From Daedaleopsis sinensis (taxonomy: Eukaryota > Basidiomycota > Agaricomycetes > Polyporales > Polyporaceae): a stretch of 64,000 nucleotides of DNA. The notes below the pieces were generated by a model, which ran no database searches, had not been told where the DNA came from, and saw nothing but the letters and a program-made list of their open reading frames with translations. The first letter of the stretch is position 1. Each line of letters starts with the position of its first letter. The stretch covers positions 1,612,001 through 1,676,000 of the forward strand of contig CM066308.1 of NCBI GenBank assembly GCA_033807695.1, in the 5' to 3' direction. The translations under genes and the position numbers were made by a program. Shown one piece after another: positions 45,447 through 56,163 of the stretch.

Positions 45447-46190
45447 CAAGATCTTGCATTATCTGATCTCCGTTCGGCAGGACCATCTGTACTGTTGTAC
45501 ATCTCGTATATATCTCCCTCACTGACGGGGCAGTTCGTGATACAAATATATAACTCATGCTAGAGGCGTGTCAAGCCCCACAGTGGTCAGTACGGGGCCC
45601 TTTACCCAGGGTGTGAGCCAATGCGATCTGAGGTCGCGCAAAGGGAGATTGTGCTCTGGCATATATGTGCTGTCATGTGAGGTCTAGGCGACGGTGGTTA
45701 TTCGCAATATACATGCATAACTGAGTCCCACTGTAGCTCTCTCTCGCTGCGTGGGCTGCCAAAGTTTCGGAACACACTGCCTGACGACACATGAGACTCA
45801 TGGGGGGGCACTATGGTAAGTCTAAGAGCATTCGACACTGTGTTCTTGAGACTGTGCATCGAAACCTCACAGCCCAAGTGGGACACTCAAACTCACTCAG
45901 CACTCAGCTGTCGTCGCCGTAGTATGCCGGTGCATGTGGAGAGTGATCAGCGCACTATATTGCAGTCCCACACAGTAGTTAAGCAAGCTTAAGTCTTCGA
46001 GCAGTCTCATAATTCGTGCATATACAAGATTGCAGATTCATAAGTCGTACTTGTACAAGATGACAGTATATTTGCTCTTGGCCTAGCCTCTGTAAGCCCC
46101 AATAGAACTGATGGTATATATTAGCGAGATAAGTTCCATATATATAGTTGTATCGTTCACTTACCTCGTAACGGATTTCTACAACATTGC
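45447..46190. other. intergenic between the 3' ends of Z1 and Z2
   Basis: No supported gene. AT-rich, with many short TATATA/ATATAT stretches as elsewhere between 32 and 50 kb. Confidence 0.5.
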
Positions 46191-47320
46191 TTAGTCAAAC
46201 TTGGCACGTTTCAAACCGACCATACCCTCGTGAGCGGGGAGTCTCTGGCGTTTGAGAGATACAGTATGTTCGGCAGCCAGGAGAGCCGTTCGTTCCACGG
46301 TAACGAGGTGCTCCAGGAGGGCGACAATGTGTAGCCCGGTCGACTCCGTCATGCTCGAACCTCGAGGATCTCTGGAGTTAGAACGGGTAGTCTTGGACGA
46401 TGCAGCTTGATTGGTACTAGGAGGGGCTGGGGTGAGATACAGACGTGTGGGTAAAGGGGATAGGCTGCTGTCGGAGGACGACGAGCTTCCAGGGGAGGTG
46501 CGGAGCCCTTTGAAAGGTACACGCTCCACTTCCTTACCCTTGCCCTTCACTCTAGCGCGAGAGCCTGCCGCACCAGTGTTTGCTGCCGCGCCAGTGTGTG
46601 ATATATCCAACCGGCGGGTCGTAGATTGGGTCCTCCGGCCGCTCTGCTCCACTTCAGGCTGCCCCGAGATCGTCGACTGGCTTACCTGGGTTGCTTTTGA
46701 AAGCCAGTCGGAGCCGGGTGGGTAGGGCATCAATCCAGCGGTCATCTCTGAGTTGACGGCAATTGTAGGCGGTGTGGAGTTATATCCATACTGTACCATG
46801 TCTGTAACAGATAATATATGAGCTATATTGAACATTACACAACGTAATGTATATGGATATTACCGTCCTGCCAGGAGCAATGGCCTTGTAGGTTCTCCGA
46901 GCACGGGTAGCACTTCCAAGTCGATCGTGCAGTAGGTCCGCATTGCGCGCCCACCTGAATACACTCGCGGCACGCATACCCGCGCACGTTGATGATATGG
47001 AGCACCATCTGGACGTCGGCGACCTTGGGATCAAGCATTGCGGGCATGACGCATGCGGTTAACCCGCACCTTTGAGCGTCACGCACGAGTTTCTTCACCG
47101 GGGGAATATACGATGTCTCGGGAGCGGGCTCGAGATCGATTAGGATGTCTTCTTTGAGTACCGACTCATCCCCCGGAGTAGTCGCTCGCGCCCCCTGCTG
47201 TTCCGGAACATGCAGCCCGGTGGAGGGTGCCGTCATCCGTTCAGACTCAATCGGGTGAAAGGGATCCGAGTCCAGCTGGTCAATCTCCTGCGAGTTGGGT
47301 TTGATGTGAAAAGGCGACAT
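46191..47320 (-). CDS. Z2: intact Zn(II)2Cys6-like family protein, 355 aa
   Basis: Two exons, complement(46191..46801, 46864..47320), give 355 residues without a break. N-terminal 70 residues are acidic; SYIPPVKKLVRDAQRCGLT precedes the Cys cluster: C117, C120, C127, C137, C140, C148 (X2, X6, X9, X2, X7), within the range of Gal4-type Zn(II)2Cys6 domains, though the loop lacks the usual row of basic residues and the domain is not at the N-terminus. Then come Ser/Thr-rich sequence with a basic KGKGKEVE, and a C-terminal helical segment (TGLHIVALLEHLVTV) ending in LKRAKFD. Divergent from Z3; palindromes 7 and 8 lie between them. Best candidate for a functional regulator of the set. Confidence 0.72.
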
Positions 47321-47443
47321 CCCAGGACGTCGTTCGTTGTTCTACGATAATATATATTGCTGTCAGCAAAGGATATTCAATGTATAACTGGACATACCTG
47401 TGTATAGTAGCGCCTCCTGGTGGTCGTGCCATTGCCTGTGAGT

Positions 47444-47471
47444 CTCTGCGAGCGGATTACCCCTCGCACAG
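47444..47471. promoter_or_regulatory. ATTA-core palindrome 7 (upstream of Z2)
   Basis: CTCTGCGAGCGG, ATTA, CCCCTCGCACAG. 124 bp upstream of the Z2 start. Exactly the reverse complement of palindrome 8 over 28 bp. Confidence 0.75.
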
Positions 47472-47788
47472 CTCTGTACCGCCGGTGATGGTAGTTCTCC
47501 GGCACGGAGGGGGCCAGAAGAGATAGAATGCGAAACGAGAGGGTGAAAAGACAGCCACAGGCTCCTAACACACCTCTATTTGGTAGTAACTCACACGTGA
47601 CGTCACACGTCATGATGCGCTTATATCATGCAAGTGTGGGTACGTCACATGATCTCATTTGGTACTCAGTGCCTGTGAGGCGTCTCTCTCGGTCTTGGCT
47701 GTTCGTCCTCTCACACTCTGTCCTCCACATCCTCAACCGACCCTCAAATACTGTCCGCGTTTGCTGGAGAGCGGCTAGTAAGATAAAG

Positions 47789-47816
47789 CTGTGCGAGGGG
47801 TAATCCGCTCGCAGAG
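47789..47816. promoter_or_regulatory. ATTA-core palindrome 8 (upstream of Z3)
   Basis: CTGTGCGAGGGG, TAAT, CCGCTCGCAGAG. 312 bp upstream of the Z3 start. Together with palindrome 7 it forms a perfect inverted pair in the divergent Z2/Z3 intergenic region. Confidence 0.75.
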
Positions 47817-48127
47817 TATCCGGGTTAAAGGACCAACGGTACAAGTTCAACAACGATTCGTACGTTTCCCTATCATCAGGTGCGTCTCCGTCTCTCCCCT
47901 GCTTGTTCAAGTCGCGCACAGTGGCGACCACGTAGTATACTATGTATACTACGAACAACACAATACAACTGGCTCTTAAAGGGGGCTATTAACCTGTACA
48001 ACTATCGTGTTATCCCCAGCGATGTCTAGACGCAGTATATAGGACTTTGGGTGACTGGTGATCAATATATACCGACGTGTTTATGCGTCTCTGATATATC
48101 TGATGAGCTATACACTCCACAGTCTAC

Positions 48128-48829
48128 ATGGAAGCCACTGAGGTAGCAAACAAGTCCATGGAGATGTCACTCTCGGTCGGTCTCTCCCTAGCCGGGGAAC
48201 AAGCTCAAGCCAATGGTACCTTGCAAGTGTCTCCCGCTGACATGAACAGAGACGAAAATGCCGCCCCCGAGAAGGAGTCTCCTAGGACTGAGGCCGAACC
48301 CGCCCCCGAGAACGAGTGCCCCACGCCTGAGGGCGAAGATGCCCCTGAGACAGAGGCTGAATCCGCCCCCGAGAACGAGTCCCCCAGGCCAGAGGCTGAA
48401 CCCGCACCTGGAGCGCCTGAAGCCGCTAAACCCGCACCACTCCCGGCTTCCTCAACCGCTGCACCCGTGTCCTCGCCAGCTTCCCCTCAGGAAGACATGG
48501 ATGCGGATGACGCCCCTGAACAGGTTTCCCCTAACTCGCCGGCCGCCCCTGACAACAGCTACATGCCGGATCTTCTCCCTATGGTACAGGCAGCTCGCGC
48601 TCAGGGCCACATCGTACGAGTATTCCCCGCAACTCTGAAACCTTCCGAGGCGTCCGTCGAGCTATTCACGGACCTGGACGAGGTTCGCGGAGGCTCTTGC
48701 GTCCAATGCGAGAGAGATTCCAAGACATCATCGGGACACAACACCTGGAGGTGCTATAACTGTTTGCAGAAGCACCAACAGGTCTGCTCTTGGCAGACAG
48801 GTATGACCTTCACGTTCACGTCAATATAA

Positions 48830-48872
<43 letters not shown>

Positions 48873-49517
48873 TACGTAGACATGCAGAACTTGGGGTACT
48901 CGTCTAGAACCCCCACGCGAAACTATGATGTTGCGGAGGCGGTTGGGGTGATACCCTTTCCGCTGGGATCGAAATGGCATCCGCCGTTCACTGAGGCTGT
49001 CCAGAGCGCGAAACGAAAGACTGGGGCTACTAAAAAGCCTACCTCGCGCTCGAAAGGGTTGCGCATCACGACATCCCCGAAAGCCAAAGTGTTGTCGAGC
49101 ACGCCTCCGATTTCGCATTCACCACGCAAGCGGCAGACACCAGCGCAGAAGCCACTCGCATCGTCGTCTCGCACTCGCAAGCATGGGTTCACACCGGTGT
49201 ACGCTGCAGACCTAGCAGGCCCTGCCGAAATTGTGGAGGCCAAAGAAGAGGAGGCGATGGATGTCTTTGTCGAAGGAAACGTGGGCGACAATGCTGCGGA
49301 TAGCAACAAAGCGGGTGGGGGTTTGATCACGGAGGCTACAGGCCAAAGGATTGTGGCCCTTCTCAAGCAGTTTGTGAACATCAACTCTCAGCGCATCGCG
49401 ACGGATGAAGCTCTGGTGGAGATTAACCGGAGGTGGCTTGCGACCGACGAGTCTCTGCTTGAGCTGAAACGGTCCAAGCACAACCTCGAGGAGAGAGAGG
49501 AGGATCATGATACCTGA
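48128..49517 (+). CDS. Z3: Zn(II)2Cys6-like family protein lacking one Cys, 436 aa
   Basis: Two exons (48128-48800, 48880-49517) give 436 residues. The N-terminal 140 residues are Pro/Ala/Glu-rich with a repeated unit (ENESPRPEAEPAP and variants). After SYMPDLLPMVQAARAQGHIV comes CVQCERDSKT, WRCYNC, VCSW. Only 14 residues separate Cys 2 and Cys 4 instead of 16, and the third Cys is missing, so a full Zn2 cluster cannot form. Exon 2 reads LGYSSRTPTRNYDVAEAVGV, a basic middle part, GFTPVYAADLA and a helical end (TGQRIVALLKQFVNINSQ) ending in LELKRSKHNL. The intron contains a 40-bp TA microsatellite. The open frame suggests it is expressed, possibly without normal DNA binding. Confidence 0.72.
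48832..48871. repeat. TA microsatellite in the Z3 intron
   Basis: About 19 tandem TA units directly before the acceptor ACTACGTAG. Length is likely variable between strains and may affect splicing. Confidence 0.9.
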
Positions 49518-50799
49518 GGTGCGTGCTAATTAGAAAACTGATATAGAATGTTAACTAATATTGCTCTTATACAGGTGACAGTGACCTGTGAACACTCATA
49601 TATATCTGCAATAGATGGACTGTTAATGTTCTCCGCCAGCAGTGTAGTGATAATGATGATGTGTATCCTTCCCACTCTGTATGTACTCCATGTCGTGGTG
49701 CACCCTGTACAATGTAGTCTCTTGCCCTGATTGAGATGTTGTATCCTTGGACTCGGCGCCGCTCTCGTCTTGTTATAACCCTCGAACTTGCGCTCGTAGT
49801 CACTATATACGTATATATAATATATGTTGCGGTTATACTATACCAGGCCCGCTCAGACATTAAACTGCGGATGAAATAGCATATAGCATATATATATATG
49901 CACAATACATACGCGCCTCAACTCAGCTGCCGCTCCTGTCTTGCCTGCATTCGCTGAGCTTGCCGGCTTCCCAAGTACTCGCCCGAGGGCCAGCGACCCC
50001 TGACCTGCAGGCTCCGAGTGCACACATGCCTCAAGGACGGCGCGTGTCACGAACTGGAACATATCAAACTGTCCTGGCCCCTGCCGCTGGTCGGCGTACT
50101 GCTCTGCGAGGCATGATATACCATATATTCCATTGTATAAAGCAGCCTGTATTGAGGACGGTGTGCTTGCCATGTAGTGCGTGATCCGCGGTAGTGCAGG
50201 CTGGAGGGTCTGCTGCAACCCGAACTATAAGTGTTATATTCAGTATAGAAGTGGGAGCATATTTATAAGCACAGGCTAGTGTTCAGTGTAGTTGAATGCG
50301 ATACCGATATAGTATTAGAGGCTGCTAATACTATATCAGTAGACCCTCCATTTACAACTGATATATAACAAGCATATATGTTACACAAGTGTAACAGGTA
50401 TAACACAGTTGCAACTTACCGGTTGCAGGGGGGCGTCTGTCTAACCCTAAAGCGGTGCACCCTAACCCTACGCTAGGGTTCAGGGGGTAACAAATTTTGT
50501 TACTGTGGATTACATCATCATTACAAAAGAGTAAGCTGAGCTCAAAATATATTCCCACGGGGGTCAATGTCCGTTACGGCGCTTAGGTAGAATCGTCAAC
50601 ATAAAGAACGATTGATTCGTTACCTCATCAATCGTAATCGATGATTGGTCGAATGCATGTGCCGACTACCTTTGGCAGATCCTAAGAGCTTTGCGCATTC
50701 GATATGTCAACTCCAGGACAATTATGTGGTGGACGTCTTTGAGAAAGTAGCTCCATATCTCTCTCTCTCTTGACAATTTGCACTCTATGCTCCCAATGT
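49518..50799. other. intergenic between Z3 and the D3 fragment
   Basis: No supported gene. Contains AT-rich runs near 49810 and 49890, telomere-like motifs near 50470 and otherwise unique sequence. Confidence 0.45.
50451..50488 (-). repeat. telomere-like motif, hairpin form (CCCTAA type)
   Basis: CCCTAACCCTA followed after two bases by CTAGGGTTCAGGG. The two halves can pair (AACCCTA with TAGGGTT). Only about two units; a trace. Confidence 0.4.
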
Positions 50800-51140
50800 T
50801 CAACAACATTCTCCTGGATGTGCACCTAGACCATCACTCGCAACCTGGCACGCTGCAACTTTGGGAAGTTCTCCATCTACGGCAACAGAGGAGCCAAAAC
50901 CGTGATGTTCGCAGAACCTCAGCTCCATTGTGCTCTCTGCATGAGCGTCATCGTCATCGGCTCTTGCAACATAATCAAATGTGCTTCGTTCATGGGCACT
51001 TGCACCATTAAGCAGATCATAGGTTACCCTGTCCGAGGCAACTGGGAACGCACCGTCTCATGCATTGGGACCATTATCCAGGAGGAGAAGCTATCTGTGG
51101 CTACCTATTGTGACCCTGGCCAGGGGTGGTCTCTGAAGGT
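50800..51140 (+). pseudogene. D3: fragment of a family D gene
   Basis: One exon-sized open segment matches the D1/D2 C-terminal domain: CNIIKCASFMGTCTIKQIIG, YPVRGNWERTVSCIGTI, KLSVATY. It ends at a possible donor (AAG then GTCAGT). No N-terminal half and no continuation were found, so this is a fragment. It lies to the right of Z3, outside both A-B-D cassettes. Confidence 0.65.
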
Positions 51141-52207
51141 CAGTCTGCTACAGATTATATGCCGTTATCATTTCGCGAGTCTAACATCTACAATCGACAC
51201 AGGGTGAGCAATAAGTGAAGGTGTCGATCACCAGATCTCGCAACAACGCCAAAATACTTGCGCGCTGCGAGTGAACGTCGCAGAGGTTGGACGTCACACA
51301 CGCGAGCCCCTCCCCCCTCCCCTCCCCTGCAGTTTGTTCAGCTGAGCTTACAATCGGTGAGGTTTACGGACTTATTATCCTCTCGAGCTTCCATCAACCA
51401 TATGTCTACCAATTTTCAAACTCGCTTTATCGCTTCGATGCATCTCGTTTTCTCCATCAAACTGACTTGTTCTACCGTTATGCTCCCTGCTCCTTCTCTT
51501 GCGTTATACCACCCCACTCTGCTGATAAATCATAAAGTCCTGAATGTTGCCCCTAGCCATCGACTATTGTCCGTTACCATCTCACGCTCATTCACTCCAA
51601 TTTCCCTGCCACCATCTACAGAATATGCCATATCTTGACCGCTCATGAATAGTGTTATATTTATTGTTCGCTCTCGCAGTATCTCGCAACAGCTGCTCAT
51701 GTACTCTCGCACATAGAGTAGACCTCAGACATTGATGCTCGAAATATATGTTATATTTGTTGTCCATGTCACTAGCAAGAAAAAATAGTGATGTGATACA
51801 TGACACCCATACAAGGCCTTGATTTCTGTTACATAATATAGTTGCATCACATGACCGTATGTTGAAGTTTGAACCTTACACGTCTCCTGCTCTCTAACAA
51901 CCGCAATATTTTCTTCCCCGTCTGGGTGAATATTGTACTTTATTGGCTATATGCTAGCTCATGGGACAATACACTCAGCTCCAGTGAGTGTCTGTCTTTT
52001 GACAGGCTACAATCATATAACTGACGAACGTGCATAGGTGCGGGGATGCTGTTGCTTTACAGTGAATGTAGTTCAGCTACAAAGGTCATGGCAGACACCT
52101 TATTTTCAAGTTCTGCACCCTCTATGGGGTACAATGTTACACCCTCCTGTCAAGTGTAACACTCCTTGAGTGCGAAATTGTAATTCGGCTACAAAGGTTA
52201 TGGCAGT
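51141..52207. other. intergenic, no supported gene
   Basis: Only short frames. Near the right end, 52085-52205 carries a GGCTACAAAGGTTATGGCAG unit twice and a GCAGACACCTTAT segment that recurs at 52616, on the other side of the 402-bp repeat. Confidence 0.45.
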
Positions 52208-52609
52208 GTTGAACTCGGTGCAATAAGTCTCGTTCTATTGCCCGTTCCAGTCGCAACTTCTACTATAGGTTACTTACCATGCATTCCACCATGCATTCCA
52301 CTGACGCTCGCATTGTGGTGTCGGCGGCATTACTTGCTCCGGAGTTATCGGACATTTGTGTTGCCTTGTTTATCTTTTAGCACCGCATTTTCTTCCTGCG
52401 CTTCTTTTGTTGATTTTCAGCGCTGGGTGGCTGTGGAGCTGTACAGGTCCTTCCCACGGGCTAGCGCACACATAGATAGACCGATGTCGAGCTCTGGAGT
52501 CCTTAGACTTCACAGAGCTCAACTTAGGTGTGTATCATTGTTATATCTTTAATACAGACTTCACAGAGCTCGACTTGGGCCATTGTGATCGCTCTGAGGC
52601 CCGCTGCAG
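52208..52609 (+). repeat. 402-bp dispersed repeat, copy 2
   Basis: Reverse-complement partner of 2908-3282. Here it is flanked by an imperfect direct repeat of about 80 bp (GCAGACACCTTAT...AAGTTCTGC at 52089 and 52616), as if it had inserted within or beside a duplicated sequence. It lies just upstream of Helitron 2. Confidence 0.7.
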
Positions 52610-52735
52610 CCAGCAGGCAGACACCTTATGTCCAAGTTCTGCGCCCTCTATGAGCAGGGTACAAGTGCGCACCCTCATTGCAAGTGTCACACCTCTCGTT
52701 GGCAGGGTTAAAGGCACCCTTCCCTCAAGCCGACA

Positions 52736-55060
52736 TGGAATGCATATTACGGTCACAAGATTGCATGTCAATGAGTTGCACATGATACACTCACTATTCT
52801 CGGTTCATTTCTTGGCAAGGATCACTTATCTCGATGTTAGTCGTTCGAGTCAAACACAACCACACCATGTACATATGGAAATCATGATTCAAGGTCGCAT
52901 GAAGGAGTCATGCAAAAATATACCAACAAACGCACACATCAGTAAAGATACATGCAATGAACAGTTCATAGGTGGTGCAGTAGTGTCATCTAGGACTGGA
53001 AAAAACAACCGGTTCGAAGGTTCAGAAGTCGAGCCTTATGTTGTCAATGGCGATATTAAGAATGAAGGCGATTATGTATTCTTGCAGTATAACATTCCCT
53101 CTGCTTGGGTGCCTCTAGAGGGTACGATTCCAGCCGAAATACCCATGCCTAAATTATTACCTAGACTGACAAGACTACAGCTAGCAGATGTCGCTCGAAT
53201 GCATGGTATATTTATCGGTATCAAACATGCCAACAAAATCCAAGTTACTCAGTAGCTCAAGTCTCACAGATGTACAAATTGCACGAAGTTCTATACTATT
53301 CTTTCTCACCTCAATGTAGCCCAGAACGACAAGCAACGACAGCAGAAAATGAGGGATCATCTCTCGTCTGAGAGGACAACACCAGATACTCCCCCTGTAG
53401 CAAAATTTCCCCCTGCCCCGCTGACGGAAGATCTCATGGTCAATGCTATACGAGGATTTGTTGAGGATATAACCCTAGTAATTTCCTGGAGTCTGCCTGT
53501 GCTGTATGTGGTCTTTTGACTCCAAACATAAAATTGAAAGATCTCACCGAAGTCGACATTGATATGAATATTATTTCGGACGAGCCAGTTACACGAGTGG
53601 AGAGAGAGAATAGCGATCCAATTGGGGACATTGAAGGACCAGTGGTGTTACCGAACTGCAATCAGATATGTGAGCAATGTTTGGCCTGCGTGCAGCAAGG
53701 CAAGCTACCTGTGAATGGCCTTGCGAATGGACTTTGGATCGGGGATGGGGATGTACCTGGTTTGAGTTGGACAGAAAAGATGCTCATTTCACGAGTCAAA
53801 CACAACATGTGTGTAGTGAAAGTTCACATGTCCGGTATGTCTAAAATGAAGGCGAATGTGGTCAGTCATTCGCTGCCTATGCCAAAAATATATTCAGTAC
53901 TGCCTCCTCCCCGTGAGGAATTAGATGAAGTCATGGCTTTTATGTACTTAGGACCAAATGTTCCAACTGAGAAGGAATATAGATGTACACCATTACTTGT
54001 TAGGTGTCACAAGGTTGTCAAAGCCCTTGAGTGGTTGAAACTTAATCATGTCGATTATGCTGATTTGAATATCTCTTACGACAATCTCGAGGAGTACCCA
54101 GAAAATGAACCCCCAGTCATAGTCAACACTTATGACAGCAATATAGACCCAGAGGCTACCGCTGTGCATCCTGTAGAGGATGAAGAGGGCACAAACGAAG
54201 GGGATTGTCCATTCATCGTTCATGGACTGACAGGACAGAGACCTTATATAATAAATGCTAGGGCGATAGAATATCTCAAATTGGGTGGCAAGGAGTTTAT
54301 ACAACAATCCTCAGTTGTACCCTCAAATGTTTCCTTGGTTATTTCCTTACAGACTCAGAGGGGTGAAAAATGTGCATGGGAGAATAGTGGTATCTGAAGA
54401 GAAGTGCAAGCAGCAGCTTCTGATGTATCATGACAAACAATTTCAACTAGATCCGTTATTTCCTCTTGTCGCATCGAATCACGAGCAAATAAAGGGTTAT
54501 CTATTGGCGGACAAGAAAAGGTTCCATGAGATCGTGAACAGAATATTGTCTATCAAAGACAGCACTCTGTCGTCTTTGGTGGAAAAATTGAAACAGGGTA
54601 GCTTCAAGCCTGAGAATGACGAGGAAAAGGACTGCTTCAAGCTTTTATCTGACCTTGATCACGTAAATTATAAGGTGCAAAGGTCAGTCACGTTGAAGAG
54701 GTACATGAGATATGGTCGTTGGTAAATTGTCTTGGTGCTCCATCTTGGTTCATTACATTTGCGCTGACTGACATCAAGCACCCACTAGCACTCTATTTTG
54801 CGGATACAGATTTGACATATACTTCAGAAGTTAGGGATCCTAATGAAAGATTGAGGCTTATCGCAAACAATCTGGTCGCAGGAGCCAGATTCTTCAAGGT
54901 CATGGTTGAATTATTCTTTAAGCATGTACTAGGCGCCGGTACAGATCATCCCGGATTATATGGAGAGACTGCGGGATATTACGGCACCGTGGAACAGCAA
55001 GGAAGATTGACTCTACATTTGCACATGTTAGTGTGGATAAAGAATGCTCTGACCCCTTAG
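52736..55060 (+). pseudogene. Helitron 2 Rep region, lacking the catalytic tyrosines
   Basis: In pieces: a SAP-like LTRLQLADVARMHGIFI, the DUF6570-type domain (NGLANGLWIGD at about 53715, VLPPPREELDEVMAFMY), LYPQMFPWLFPY in a shifted frame, LGAPSWFITFA, and the HUH motif TLHLHML near 55020. A TAG follows at 55058-55060. Comparison with Helitron 1 shows that the region between the HUH motif and a point near the Helitron 1 TGA is deleted, about 300 residues including the YxxxY nuclease tyrosines. This copy cannot encode a working Rep. Confidence 0.78.
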
Positions 55061-56160
55061 CAGATCCGTGAGCGTATTAACCTATGAACTTATGAAGTCT
55101 TGGCCTGACTCTGCAGCAATAGGTGAAGAAGGCAACACTAAAGTTATGCTGGGTAAAAGGTTGATGGATAACGAGCAGACCGAAGTTGTGGCATTATCTC
55201 CTATACTAGACTACATGTGGCGACCAGCTGTATACAATGACATGTCATTGTATGATAGGATTTGATTGTCCGATGAAGAAAAAGTTGACGTTGAGGCAGA
55301 AAAAGGTATTGAAGTTGAGTACTAATACCGGCAATCCGCTTATTGTGGAGAATCCCAGCGATGACGAGCTTGATGTATTTGCAGACAGTACGCTAGTCGG
55401 TGGTGGCCGCCTTGTAGTAGCAGAAGATGAGTCTGACGACGAGCTGCTGCTTACGAGCAAATCCCACAAGGTTCTGGAACAAGAAATATAGCAATTGGCG
55501 AGCAGACCTTTGACTAAGAGAAATAAAATCAATTTCTTTGACAATTCACACCCTCAACACCACAGTCATTATGTGTCTAAGTTGACTGAGTCAGACAGCT
55601 ATGTACCTAATTTGGTGGGAGCACCTTTACCTCGGAGAGACAAGGATAGTCGCGAGGAATATTGTATGACCATGCTCACCCTCTTTAAGCTGTGGCGGAG
55701 CAGTGAGGACCTGCAAATAAACGCTGAAACTTCTTGGGATTCAATTTCTACCTATAAATTCTCAGCAGATCACCAAAAACTTTTGGACAACTTCCAGATA
55801 CGGTATGAATGCAACGACACCCAGGATGATTATTCCGCTATGCGAAAGAGAATGGGAAACAGCGACAATAATGTTTTGAACATGTCCGCGGACGATATGG
55901 ATGACATGGACACCCAAAATATCAATCACTTAGGAGAAGATCCGGTAAGTGTCAAAGAAGCAAATATTGTCAATGCCTCGGATTGGAATACTAAATGACA
56001 AGCTGAGCACAACAGGATCGCCGCTATGGGAGTCGCAAAAGGGGTCATGGAGCAGTACGGTTGGATGGAGCCTCTATTGGATGGTAAAACACCACAACAA
56101 TCTAAATTTATTGGGGTCAAAGAAGATATTAGCCCAACCGATTAGAAATACCGACTTGAC
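55061..56160 (+). pseudogene. Helitron 2 linker region
   Basis: Reads TYELMKSW (the point where Helitron 1 has a stop), LDYMWRPAVYNDMSLYDR, an acidic DESDDELLLTSKS and a long open part (SDSYVPNLVGAPLPRRDKDS, LFKLWRSSEDLQINA). Stops at 55262-55264, 55489-55491 and 55996-55998 break it. Confidence 0.7.
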
Positions 56161-56163
56161 AAA

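Noticed and set aside
41283..49517. Z proteins as the Cys-rich domains of KDZ transposases
   Set aside because: The Cys spacing fits Zn(II)2Cys6 better and no KDZ transposase core was seen nearby; a distant link cannot be excluded without a search.
5848..49517. The whole block as a Starship-like giant element
   Set aside because: No tyrosine recombinase of the DUF3435 type was seen, and Starships are described from Pezizomycotina; no terminal direct repeats were found.
50451..50488. A true telomere or long interstitial telomeric tract
   Set aside because: Only about two units are present, with other sequence on both sides.
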